34,024 nt of DNA from Clostridia bacterium (lineage in GTDB: Bacteria > Bacillota > Clostridia > TANB77 > UBA1234). Positions 1-8,386 of the stretch are shown here, piece by piece. The notes under the pieces are model-generated. The model did not search any database. It was not told the origin of the DNA and worked only from the letters and a program-made list of their open reading frames with translations. Both the position numbers and the translations under genes were made by a program. How positions within the stretch are numbered: position 1 is the stretch's first letter; each line of letters opens with the position of its first letter. The stretch lies in the NCBI GenBank assembly GCA_017469565.1, contig JAFUGC010000045.1:1-34024 (forward strand), given 5' to 3'.

Positions 1-6
1 AAAAGA

Positions 7-285
7 CTATTTCTTGTTTACTAAATCCTTAAGTGGTTTACCAGCTCTGAATACTGGAGCTTTTGATGCAGGTATTTTGATTTCTTCTTTAGTTTGTGGG
101 TTTCTGCCTTTTCTAGCAGCTCTCTTTCTTACTTCAAAAGAACCAAATCCAACTAATTGAACTTTCTCACCTTTCTTTAATGCTGTTTCAACAGCGTTAA
201 TGAATGCGTTTAATGCAGCTTCAGCTGATTTTTTTGAAAGCTCTGCATCTTCAGCGATTTTTGCAACTAAATCAAGTTTGTTCAT
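7..285 (-). CDS. hup: HU family DNA-binding protein
   Basis: A 92-residue histone-like HU protein, the normal length for this family. It binds DNA non-specifically as a dimer, bends it and compacts the nucleoid. The N-terminal helices begin [12 protein letters not shown], and the DNA-contacting beta arm carries the family motif [20 protein letters not shown] (about residues 46-65), followed by [13 protein letters not shown]. An AGGAGG site lies 8-9 bases before the ATG. It follows the flippase and spoVT genes on the same strand, the order common in Firmicutes (spoVT, yabM/spoVB-like, mazG, hup, S4-domain gene). The 324 bases upstream suggest its own promoter, but none stands out clearly. Confidence 0.97.
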   Translation of the reverse strand: MNKLDLVAKIAEDAELSKKSAEAALNAFINAVETALKKGEKVQLVGFGSFEVRKRAARKGRNPQTKEEIKIPASKAPVFRAGKPLKDLVNKK

Positions 286-609
286 CTTAAATTCCCTCCT
301 ATAGATTAATTATCTTTATTTGATATAGTACTCCTACTACAATCACTATAGTTATTATTCTACATTTTTATAAAGAATCCTGCCATTTTTCAAGAAAATC
401 TCAAAATTTTTTCAAAAAAATGCTGATTTTTCAGTAATTGCGCTAGTTATGTATACCAAACTTACTCAAGCTCTAAGGTTTTGAGCTTTGTATATTTATA
501 AATTACCATATAATGATTCATTTTGCAATCACTAATTTAAATATTTTTTAATTTTTTTCATTACGATAAATCCTTTGATATGATTAAGAATGCTACCCTG
601 ATTTTAGAT
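286..609. other. Intergenic stretch between flippase gene and hup
   Basis: This AT-rich stretch has no convincing gene. In Bacillus and Clostridium relatives a mazG gene often sits at this place; nothing resembling one is seen in any frame. A 6-bp inverted repeat (AAGCTC at 468-473, GAGCTT at 483-488, 9-base loop) lacks a T-run on either side, so I do not call it a terminator. On the minus strand a weak promoter-like pair lies about 100 bases before hup (TTGAAA, then TATAAA at only 15 bases), too poor to call. Confidence 0.5.
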
Positions 610-2331
610 TTACTTAACTAATTTTATTTTTTCAAGGAATTGATAAATCTTGTCTCCATAAGGAAGCATATGATAATCATCTCTATCTAATATTTTTAAT
701 TCCAATATCGCCAATAAATAAACCACTACCGCAACCAAAATAGAGACTATCGTTGCAATAGAACCTGCTCTTATGTATGTTTCAAACCATATATGAAAGA
801 AATAAGTAACCACACCCATGATTCCAACAGCTATCGCCGGTTTTATAACAGTTTTATAAAAATTAGAATTTAGCTTTATCGTTTTATGCAACGCTGTAAT
901 TTCAATCATCCCCGTAACCATACCCGCTATTACTGAAGTAATCGCAGCACCATATATACCAATTGCTGGATTTCTTACCAATATTACATTTAGTATAAAT
1001 TTGACAGTAGCACCACATGCAAGACTAATTGCCGGAATCGCAACTTTTCCTAATCCTTGCAATGCTCCCGCCACCGTTTGATTTAACAAAGTAAATATGA
1101 TAGCAAATGAACTTATTTGTAACAATAGTTCTGCTTCATTTAATGGTACCGCTGGGTATATTAGTTTTAAGATTGGACCCGCCAATACACACATGCCAAT
1201 AGCGCAAGGAAAAGCAATCAATAATGTAGTTCTAATGGAAAAGTTGATTCTTCTAACTGCAGTTTTTAAATCCTTATTTGCCATAGCTTCGGAAACAACA
1301 GGAACAAGAGCTGTAGAAAAAGCGACATTTAATGCGGTAGGAAGGCCAATTAAAGTATCCACTCTACCAGATAATATTCCATATAATCTCTCAGCCTCAC
1401 TTTGTACAACTGATTCTACCATACTAAAAGAACCCATTAAAACACTCTTCAGTCCATTTACTACTGTGAAGTTATCTATATTTCTATTAATAGCGGAAAT
1501 AATCGAGGCCAATGATATTGGAATAGAAATAGCCAAAATCGTTTTCATTACCTTAGTCATTTTTTCTTTCTTGTATTCCACTTTTGATTCATTAATTTCT
1601 TTCCAAATTTCTTTTTTGGATCTTTGATAATACAAGATGGCGTATAATAGCCCGATAGCAGTTGCAATGGTAGACGCAGCATTTGCAACAATTGCCATGA
1701 CAACAGTTACATTAGATTCAGACCAGTTTAGTTTTTCTGCAATTTCACTTGGACTTTTTATTGTTAAGTAATATACCACTAAAACCAATACAACAGTTAG
1801 AATTGTTTTAAAGACTTGCTCAATGACTTGCGAGTTTGAAGATACTTTCATATTGTATAATCCGTTAAAATAACCTCTAATTACTGCAGCAACTGCAACA
1901 AAAAATACGGCCGGTGATAAAACAATCATAATCCCTTGAATATCAGGGTTTCCAATTTTATTTGCAATAAAACCTGCACTGAAAAATAAAAAAGCACTTC
2001 CTATAAAACCAATCATGCCAAACAAAAGTAACGCAACCTTAAAAATATAATGTGCTTCTTTACGTTTGCCAACAGCTATTCTTTCAGAAACAAGTTTGGA
2101 AATAGCACTCGGCACGCCAATAGAAGCAATTGCCAAAAGTAACATATATATTTGATAGCCATGTGCATATAATCCATTTCCTTCATCACCAAAGTATGGA
2201 ATATTGGTGATAACAACTCGGTAAACTAGACCTAAAATTTTGATAATAATCTGTGCAAAAATTATCGTAAAAACACCTGCCATAAATGATTGCTTCTTAT
2301 TTACAATCTTCTCTCCACTTTTATTATTCAT
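610..2331 (-). CDS. MurJ/SpoVB-type lipid-linked oligosaccharide flippase (MATE/MOP superfamily)
   Basis: A 573-residue polytopic membrane protein of the polysaccharide-biosynthesis (MVF/SpoVB/YtgP) family. It is hydrophobic almost throughout and likely has about 14 membrane helices. The N-terminal QSFMAGVFTIIFAQIIIKILGL region and the GNGLYAHGYQIYMLLLAIAS segment are typical of the Bacillus YtgP/YabM/SpoVB group, which flips lipid-linked cell-wall or spore-cortex precursors. A GAGGAGG site precedes the ATG by 5 bases. It directly follows spoVT, matching the Bacillus spoVT-yabM order, so it is most likely the YabM counterpart. Whether it serves the vegetative wall or the spore cannot be told from sequence. 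The gap to spoVT is 156 bases. Confidence 0.9.
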   Translation of the reverse strand: MNNKSGEKIVNKKQSFMAGVFTIIFAQIIIKILGLVYRVVITNIPYFGDEGNGLYAHGYQIYMLLLAIASIGVPSAISKLVSERIAVGKRKEAHYIFKVALLLFGMIGFIGSAFLFFSAGFIANKIGNPDIQGIMIVLSPAVFFVAVAAVIRGYFNGLYNMKVSSNSQVIEQVFKTILTVVLVLVVYYLTIKSPSEIAEKLNWSESNVTVVMAIVANAASTIATAIGLLYAILYYQRSKKEIWKEINESKVEYKKEKMTKVMKTILAISIPISLASIISAINRNIDNFTVVNGLKSVLMGSFSMVESVVQSEAERLYGILSGRVDTLIGLPTALNVAFSTALVPVVSEAMANKDLKTAVRRINFSIRTTLLIAFPCAIGMCVLAGPILKLIYPAVPLNEAELLLQISSFAIIFTLLNQTVAGALQGLGKVAIPAISLACGATVKFILNVILVRNPAIGIYGAAITSVIAGMVTGMIEITALHKTIKLNSNFYKTVIKPAIAVGIMGVVTYFFHIWFETYIRAGSIATIVSILVAVVVYLLAILELKILDRDDYHMLPYGDKIYQFLEKIKLVK

Positions 2332-2487
2332 TTTTCCTCCTCAATATATCTTTCATAAACATGTTTTTATATTATTTATTACAACCGCAAAATAATTATT
2401 CCTATAATGAATATGGGTGGTGAATCTTACATTCCACCACCCAATTATTATATTTCTTTTATCAATTTTTTTCAACTAATATCACAA

Positions 2488-3045
2488 TTATTCCTCCATT
2501 TGCTTTCCAAGAAATCCAGCCGCAGATTGTACAACCTTCATCTCTACATCACTCATCTTTGTTGCTGGTTCTGTTGATAAAAGCATAACTGTGCCAATAG
2601 TATCTCCCTCTGCAATGATTGGATATATTACCTGTGAACTATATTTTTCCGCTACATCACTATCTGTTAGTAAAACTGGCATCTGCTTTTCGTTCTTAGC
2701 CTTAGCAGACCAAATCACTTTATTTTCCATTAATTTTTCCAGTTCTGAACTAACGCTTTTTTCTAAATATTCTTTCTTAGGCGCGCCCGAAACGGCAATA
2801 ATCGTATCTTTATCACTAATGCAAGCAATATGCCCCGTGGTTTTCGCAAGCGTTTCCGCATATTGTGTTGCAAATTCACTAAGCTCACCAATTGGTGAGT
2901 ATTTTTTTAATATAATTTCGCCTTCTTTATCTGTAAAAATCTCTAGCGGATCCCCTTCTCTTATTCTTAATGTCTTTCTTATCTCTTTAGGAATTACGAT
3001 TCTTCCTAAATCATCAATTCTTCTCACAACACCTGTTGCCTTCAA
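2488..3045 (-). CDS. spoVT: SpoVT-like AbrB-family sporulation regulator
   Basis: Stage V sporulation protein T controls forespore genes in endospore formers. The N-terminal swapped-hairpin AbrB domain reads KATGVVRRIDDLGRIVIPKE and continues IRKTLRIREGDPLEIF, almost the textbook SpoVT sequence. The C-terminal part (about residues 55-185) fits the GAF-like domain of SpoVT. I place the start at a TTG (3043-3045) because AAGGAGGT lies 7 bases before it and this gives the family start [M]KATG. The open frame continues to an ATG at 3090, but that extension encodes the ribosome binding site itself. Predicted length is 185 residues against 178 in Bacillus subtilis. Its presence argues that the organism, or a recent ancestor, sporulates. 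Confidence 0.95.
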   Translation of the reverse strand: MKATGVVRRIDDLGRIVIPKEIRKTLRIREGDPLEIFTDKEGEIILKKYSPIGELSEFATQYAETLAKTTGHIACISDKDTIIAVSGAPKKEYLEKSVSSELEKLMENKVIWSAKAKNEKQMPVLLTDSDVAEKYSSQVIYPIIAEGDTIGTVMLLSTEPATKMSDVEMKVVQSAAGFLGKQMEE

Positions 3046-3137
3046 CTTGATTACCTCCTTCAATTTTGCTTTTTCTTTCTCTATATCCATATTATTGTTT
3101 AAATTGACAAAAAATATGCAAAAATAAAGAAAGAAAA

Positions 3138-3185
3138 ACGCACGAAAGGGGCGAGAAAAAAATAACTTTTCCTCACCCCTTTTCT
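3138..3185 (-). terminator. Intrinsic terminator after the KAP NTPase gene
   Basis: An inverted repeat AAAGGGGTGAG / CTCGCCCCTTT (minus-strand reading) with a further A/T-rich inner stem. The single imperfect pair is U-G in minus-strand RNA but C-A in plus-strand RNA, so the hairpin is best formed by transcripts of the upstream minus-strand gene. It is followed by a short T-rich tail (GTGCGTTTTTC). Confidence 0.7.
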
Positions 3186-3187
3186 TG

Positions 3188-5227
3188 CTAAACCAAAGCC
3201 GGTTCTTCTACCGTTTTAGTACTCTTTCTTCTTGAAGCTCTCTTTTTTGGTTTTAACAAAATCAAATCCAAGGTTTTGATAAAATCTTCTATTAAGATAA
3301 TCTTAATTGTTGGTACTTTACCTCTAATGTATTCTTCCATTGCTTGTTTCAATAATCTAATATTTCTATCTTCCTGTGAAATATCTTTCACATTTTGATA
3401 CCTAGCTGCTACTAAATCTTTTACCAGAACAATATCCTCATTATCAAGCATTAAAATTCTTTCAAATAATGTATTCATGTTATAATATTTCATAATTGGA
3501 ATGTCTAAATGCTGCTCAACGAATCTATCTGGAAGCTTATCTACTCTATCTGGTATCATTTCAAATAATTCTTTTGCAACATTAATATATTCTTTTTCCT
3601 TCGTTTGAAGATTTAAATTATTAAAGTGTTCTAAAATATATTTGATATTTTCATCTGTTTCAACCAAATTTGTGCCTGCCATATAAGCGTCAATATCTTT
3701 GCAATAACCAGAAGTGGCTGCTGCAATATTCATTCCGTTAATAAAAGTAAGTTTTAAATACTCTAAATCAATATCTAATAATCCCTTTTGAATGAAGAAA
3801 TCAAATATGACATACAATTTAAAATACTCCGCTAATTGAAGTTTTCCTGCCTTAACATCTTCCAATGTTTCTGTTACCACTTTATTAAACTCACCATCAT
3901 CAATCTTCCAATAGTCCTCCGTAAGCAATCTCTTATAGCTTGGAATTTCTCCTTTATTTTCTTGTGCTACAATCACATCCATATCATCTTTGAATGTTTT
4001 CATATCAAAAATTCTTGTTCTAACATATTTTTCAACAAACTTAAAGAAACGATAATCTGTTTTAAAAGTAAAGTAATAGTTATTATCAAATTCTTTAATA
4101 TAGAACTGTCTGTTATCCTTAAGCACTTTAGAAGCGACTAAGATTGTCTTATACTCTTCTAGGGAGTTAATATCTTTTAACTTATCCTTTGTGACTTTTC
4201 CTGCTTTTATCTCAAATGAGATAGCAATTGTAAATATTAAAAGTGATTTTAATACCACATCATTAATATCCGGATAATATCTTTTGGTAGTCTCAAAAAT
4301 TTTTTGAAAATCATTTAACGCATGCTTTAAAATTCTTAGGTTTCTTGTTCCACTTCTGTTAAAGGTTTGTGTGATAAGCCCCGAATTTTTTCTTAAGAAC
4401 TGAATCAACTGTGGATTACTTTCATACCTCATCAATACACCATTAATAATGTAATTGAACTCTGGAATATATTCAAAAGTTTCTCCAATCAATTTTTCTT
4501 TTATTCTTTCATAATCATTTGCCTTATCAAAGATATGCTCAATTTTATCTTCGATTAACTCCACCATTGGCTTATCTTCATTTTCTTCATCATCGATACT
4601 CTCTGGGATTTCATCTCTACTTGTTTCAGGCTTTATTTTTCCTTCATGATTTAAGATATAAGTGGCAATGAATGTTTTCATTTCAACATTAGTACTCTTA
4701 AGTTTTTTGGACAATTCTTTTTCATTACAAATGATAATGGTTTTCATGTGATCATGTTCCACGAAATTATTGATGTAACCTAATACATCTATTACATCAA
4801 GATTTGCCCTTTCTAGATCATCAAAACACAAAACCTTATCATCTATTTCGAAGAATTTTGAGTAATCAATCTTATCATTCATTTGCATAAATCCAAAAGA
4901 GTTAGCCATATCAATTCCTGTTTTTACATACTCTGGAATACTAGAAATATTATGTGCATCAATTACCTTTTTGATTGATTTATTCAAACTAGGATTCATC
5001 TCAATAAATATTTTTTTACTGATATCATCCAAATTGGAAATTCCATAAAGTGACATGTAAATTGTTTTATATCTTTTCCCATTAATATCCGTTGACTCAA
5101 TCTTACTCTTCACCTTATTATTCCAAAAATAGGTTTTACCACTTCCCCACTCTCCGTTTATCATGATGGCATGATCAGTATAAGGTTTTCTGATATAATC
5201 CATTACGCTTTCCACTAATTCATCCAT
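3188..5227 (-). CDS. KAP-like P-loop NTPase
   Basis: A 679-residue protein with an N-terminal P-loop ATPase domain. Walker A is GEWGSGKT (residues 25-32) and Walker B is VLCFDDLER (132-140); the GEWGSGKTYFW and DDLER pattern is characteristic of KAP NTPases. No membrane helix is evident, unlike classical KAP proteins that have helices inserted in the ATPase domain. An acidic linker (about residues 203-222) separates the ATPase from a long, mostly helical C-terminal region I cannot assign. The tail is basic (KPKKRASRRKSTK). KAP-type ATPases occur in some phage-defence systems and in cell-surface scaffolding; nothing next to it (comFC, spoVT) indicates which. A weak GAGGGG site lies 11 bases before the ATG. 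Confidence 0.75.
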   Translation of the reverse strand: MDELVESVMDYIRKPYTDHAIMINGEWGSGKTYFWNNKVKSKIESTDINGKRYKTIYMSLYGISNLDDISKKIFIEMNPSLNKSIKKVIDAHNISSIPEYVKTGIDMANSFGFMQMNDKIDYSKFFEIDDKVLCFDDLERANLDVIDVLGYINNFVEHDHMKTIIICNEKELSKKLKSTNVEMKTFIATYILNHEGKIKPETSRDEIPESIDDEENEDKPMVELIEDKIEHIFDKANDYERIKEKLIGETFEYIPEFNYIINGVLMRYESNPQLIQFLRKNSGLITQTFNRSGTRNLRILKHALNDFQKIFETTKRYYPDINDVVLKSLLIFTIAISFEIKAGKVTKDKLKDINSLEEYKTILVASKVLKDNRQFYIKEFDNNYYFTFKTDYRFFKFVEKYVRTRIFDMKTFKDDMDVIVAQENKGEIPSYKRLLTEDYWKIDDGEFNKVVTETLEDVKAGKLQLAEYFKLYVIFDFFIQKGLLDIDLEYLKLTFINGMNIAAATSGYCKDIDAYMAGTNLVETDENIKYILEHFNNLNLQTKEKEYINVAKELFEMIPDRVDKLPDRFVEQHLDIPIMKYYNMNTLFERILMLDNEDIVLVKDLVAARYQNVKDISQEDRNIRLLKQAMEEYIRGKVPTIKIILIEDFIKTLDLILLKPKKRASRRKSTKTVEEPALV

Positions 5228-5291
5228 GTTTTTCTTGCCCCTCTTTCTCCTCTGAACTTTAAAGGTTTTTCCATTCGAAAACCATTTTATC

Positions 5292-5936
5292 TTATTTTAA
5301 GCTATATAAAAATGTCATAGCAATCACAATCGATGCGCCTGCATGTTTTAACACTTTTGCACATTCATTGATTGTGGCACCAGTAGTATAGATGTCATCA
5401 AATACAATCACCGTTTTCCCCTTAATTTCATCTATATTTTGCACAGAATATACATTCTTTACATTATTAGCTCTTTCTAGCAAATTTAGACTACTCTGTT
5501 GAAAATTATTTTTTGTTTTTATCAGAACTTTACGATATAGTGGAACTCCCGTAAGCTCTGACATATACTTTGCAATGCACTCACTCTGATTAAAACCTCT
5601 TTCAAATTTTCTGCTTTTTGAAATTGGAACAGGAATAATACAATCAGCCTTTATATTTTTCTGTTCCATTTTATGTGCTAAAATTTCTCCAAAAGTTTTT
5701 GCTATATATTGATAACCATAAAACTTTAGTTGTAACATTCTGGACTTAAGAATTCCTTTATACGGAAACAAGCATAAGAGCTCATCAAAATATGTTTTGC
5801 TTTGTCCAGATGCAATTTTCATTTCCTGATAATATTCTAATATATTTAAACATTTTCTACAAGTATATCTTTCATTTATTTTTTTACCACAAATTCCACA
5901 GACCTGCGGATATAATAATTCGAGCAGTTTTTTCAA
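5292..5936 (-). CDS. comFC: ComF family protein (amidophosphoribosyltransferase-like)
   Basis: A 214-residue ComFC homologue. It has an N-terminal four-cysteine zinc finger (C13, C16, C26, C29) followed by a type-I phosphoribosyltransferase fold with the PRPP-binding signature VIVFDDIYTTGAT near residues 174-186. Family members act in natural transformation, helping incoming single-stranded DNA, and as general DNA-processing accessory factors. The start is TTG (5934-5936) with AAGGAGGT just upstream. In many Clostridia comFC lies near recD2, as it does here with one SLH gene between. The full competence pathway cannot be inferred from this gene alone. Confidence 0.92.
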   Translation of the reverse strand: MKKLLELLYPQVCGICGKKINERYTCRKCLNILEYYQEMKIASGQSKTYFDELLCLFPYKGILKSRMLQLKFYGYQYIAKTFGEILAHKMEQKNIKADCIIPVPISKSRKFERGFNQSECIAKYMSELTGVPLYRKVLIKTKNNFQQSSLNLLERANNVKNVYSVQNIDEIKGKTVIVFDDIYTTGATINECAKVLKHAGASIVIAMTFLYSLK

Positions 5937-5983
5937 GTTACCTCCTTATGCAATAGGACCTTTTAAAGAAAGATTCTCCCCAC

Positions 5984-6015
5984 AAAAAAGGGCAAAGAGA
6001 CAGTTATTCCCTTCA
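5984..6015 (-). terminator. Possible weak terminator after SLH gene
   Basis: The minus strand reads AAGGG, a 16-base loop, then CCCTTTTTTG. The stem is only 5 bp but ends in a T-run, directly after the SLH protein stop codon and before the comFC ribosome binding site. Confidence 0.3.
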
Positions 6016-6033
6016 CCCCTAAGTATCTTTATT

Positions 6034-7695
6034 TTAAAATTCTAATGTATTCACCATGTTTTCAAACAATGTTTCCCCAACTTCATTCATTGCATTTTCT
6101 TCTCCAGTGAATATAAAATTATATAAGTTATTTCCCACTACAACATAAAGTGAATAAATCATTTTTTCTTCTGAATGGATTTTAAACTGTATTGCATCAT
6201 TACTCATAATTTTAAATGTTTTCGATTCAAGAATTTCTCCATCATTTCTAGCCAATGTTTCCAATAACGCCTTAATCTCTGATAAACTGTACTTTTGCAT
6301 ATCCGTTATGGTATTCACTTGTATAAATAATTTAAAGAATCCGTCCCCGCTATTAACATTTTTCGTATTATAAGAATCATCTACAACTACATAAATATCC
6401 TGATATGTAAACTTTAATGACAATGCTGAATTTCGATAAATTCTATTTTGACTCTCTTCAAAATTCTCAAGAGGGATTAACTTTATGGTAGATAAAACAT
6501 TATCTACAAGATTATCGCTGACAATATTAAAGAATATGAAAGTGTAAACAATACTGTCCCTTTTGATAACAAGCATTTGTGCATTTTCCTTATCATCATA
6601 CAAAACATATTCCGCATTTTGTATTTTTCCTTCTTCCATTAGTTCAAAAAGGTTATCATACTTTTTAGCCTCTTCTCTAGCGATTGTTCTAATACTTTGT
6701 AAATAATAATTTTCATTTTTCTTAATATCTATGATAACTAAATCATTCTCTTTGAAATTTACATTAGTATCTCCACTAAGTTCTAATACATGAGCTGTAG
6801 CAGGAACTGAAAATTCGATTCCATAATTCTCACTCACATAATTTTCTTCTTTCTCTACCTCAGAATTGTATAACGTATATGTATTTTTTTCTACATTAAT
6901 ATTCTTAATACTCTCTAATTCCAGATAAGACTCATTCGAAATAATTAGATTTTCCTTTACTTCAACATTTTTTGCACCCAATGATTTAATATAGCTATCA
7001 GGAATAATTAAGCTACCATCAATGCTTAAACTTCTAAGGATAACATTACTATCCGCCACTAATGTGTTACCATGAATGACTCCCTCATAAACCTCTGCCT
7101 GTAAAAAGTTAGGAATTACTCTACTAATCACTGTAAGTGCCTCTGCTCTCTTAATAAAATCTTTCGGTCTTATCGAGTCATCCTCATATCCATTAATGTA
7201 ACCATTTCTAGAAAACGTTAAAACCTCTTTTTTTGCCCAATCGGCAATCATATTTTCATCCACATAACTCTTACCAATATTATTATTCTGTGTTATTCTG
7301 AAAGCTCTTGAAAGTATGACAACAGCCTCTTCTCTTGTAATAAAATCATTAGGATGAATATAACCGTTGGTATCTCCCTGAATAATTCCTACTTCCACAG
7401 CCTTTCTTATATCTGAATAATACCAATCCTGCCTTGAAATATCAGGAATATATTTAGAAGACTCTTTTTCTAATTTGAGCATATTACTCATTACCTTCAC
7501 AAACTCCGCTCTCGTCATGAGTCCATCTGGTATAAAGCTCCCATCTGTATATCCATTAATAACCTTATACTTCTGCATTTTTTCGATTGTTTCACTTGCC
7601 CAGTGATTCTCCGTATCTGTAAACGCAAAAGATGACGGTGCTATAACAGCTATGAATATTAAAATTGATATCATAAAAATGTTTGTCTTTTTCAT
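6034..7695 (-). CDS. Secreted S-layer-homology (SLH) domain protein
   Basis: A 553-residue exported protein. Residues 1-24 form a signal peptide (MKKTN then a hydrophobic run ending SFAF). Three SLH domains follow at about 25-70, 83-130 and 143-190, each with the pattern W-A-x2-x-I, then G-Y-x-D-G-x-x-P-x-x-x-x-T-R-A-E-F (repeat 1: GYTDGSFIPDGLMTRAEF). SLH triplets anchor proteins to pyruvylated secondary cell-wall polymer. Residues from about 195 to 270 look beta-rich and repetitive; the remaining about 280 residues have no family I recognise. A GGAGGGG site precedes the ATG. It lies between recD2 and comFC on the same strand, and a functional link to them is not evident. Confidence 0.9.
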   Translation of the reverse strand: MKKTNIFMISILIFIAVIAPSSFAFTDTENHWASETIEKMQKYKVINGYTDGSFIPDGLMTRAEFVKVMSNMLKLEKESSKYIPDISRQDWYYSDIRKAVEVGIIQGDTNGYIHPNDFITREEAVVILSRAFRITQNNNIGKSYVDENMIADWAKKEVLTFSRNGYINGYEDDSIRPKDFIKRAEALTVISRVIPNFLQAEVYEGVIHGNTLVADSNVILRSLSIDGSLIIPDSYIKSLGAKNVEVKENLIISNESYLELESIKNINVEKNTYTLYNSEVEKEENYVSENYGIEFSVPATAHVLELSGDTNVNFKENDLVIIDIKKNENYYLQSIRTIAREEAKKYDNLFELMEEGKIQNAEYVLYDDKENAQMLVIKRDSIVYTFIFFNIVSDNLVDNVLSTIKLIPLENFEESQNRIYRNSALSLKFTYQDIYVVVDDSYNTKNVNSGDGFFKLFIQVNTITDMQKYSLSEIKALLETLARNDGEILESKTFKIMSNDAIQFKIHSEEKMIYSLYVVVGNNLYNFIFTGEENAMNEVGETLFENMVNTLEF

Positions 7696-7783
7696 TTACC
7701 CCTCCGACTAACATTAAAATACCTTCACTTGCCTTTTGCTCTTTTGTAATCATAGACGAACCATCTCAAAAAGAGTTTCCTAA

Positions 7784-8386
7784 TTATGCAGTAAATATAT
7801 TACTATACTTTTCTAACTTATATTTAAGCCCTGTATTCCTACTTTTTGTATCAACATTATCTATCATTCTGCTTATAAGATGCTCTTTTCCAAGAATAAT
7901 TAAGAAATCCTTTGCACGGGTAACACCCGTATATAATAAATTTCTTGTATAAAGCATGGGTGGACCATTCGTAATAATGATCACCACCACTTTAAATTCA
8001 CTCCCCTGACTCTTATGAATGGTGATAGCATAAGCATGTTCTAATTCTTCAATAATATTAGATTCATATTTTACGATTTTATCATCATCAAAAACTACCT
8101 CTACAAAATCAGAAGTTACTCTTGTTACAATTCCAAGATCCCCATTATAAACTCCACTACCATAAGATCTGCCGTCCGTTCCTTCCCAATAAATATCATA
8201 ATTGTTCCTTATCTGCATTACTTTATCGCCTTCTCTAAGTACAAGTTCTCCAAATTCGCGTTCCGCCTTAAACTTGCTCTTTGGATTAAGAACATTTTGC
8301 AATTCTTTATTTAAATTTCTTGTTCCGCTCTCACCCTTTTTAGTTGGAGTTAATATCTGAACGTCTTTTAGTATATCATACTTTCC
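7784..8386 (-). CDS. recD2: RecD2 helicase, C-terminal part (downstream of the +1 frameshift)
   Basis: The last 200 residues of RecD2. Read from the GGA at 8384-8386 it begins GKYDILKDVQILTPTKKGES, the expected continuation of the upstream part. It contains the SH3-like insertion region with EGDKVMQIRNNYD, then the motif AYAITIHKSQGSEF (helicase motif V-like) and the motif VI region LLYTGVTRAK. A downstream TTG at 8302 has no ribosome binding site and would start inside a conserved domain, so independent translation is unlikely. With the upstream part it gives 726 residues, a normal RecD2 length. Confidence 0.88.
   Translation of the reverse strand, partial: GKYDILKDVQILTPTKKGESGTRNLNKELQNVLNPKSKFKAEREFGELVLREGDKVMQIRNNYDIYWEGTDGRSYGSGVYNGDLGIVTRVTSDFVEVVFDDDKIVKYESNIIEELEHAYAITIHKSQGSEFKVVVIIITNGPPMLYTRNLLYTGVTRAKDFLIILGKEHLISRMIDNVDTKSRNTGLKYKLEKYSNIFTA

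Noticed and set aside
468..488. Hairpin AAGCTC / GAGCTT as a terminator
   Set aside because: Only 6 bp with a 9-base loop and no T-run on either strand.
2591..3127. Plus-strand open frame opposite spoVT
   Set aside because: Antisense shadow of a clear SpoVT coding frame, with no recognisable protein features. The same applies to other long antisense frames at 1097-1627, 3836-4141 and 11120-11506.
8300..8302. TTG as the start of a separate gene for the RecD2 C-terminal part
   Set aside because: It lies inside a conserved domain and the frame continues open to the frameshift site.
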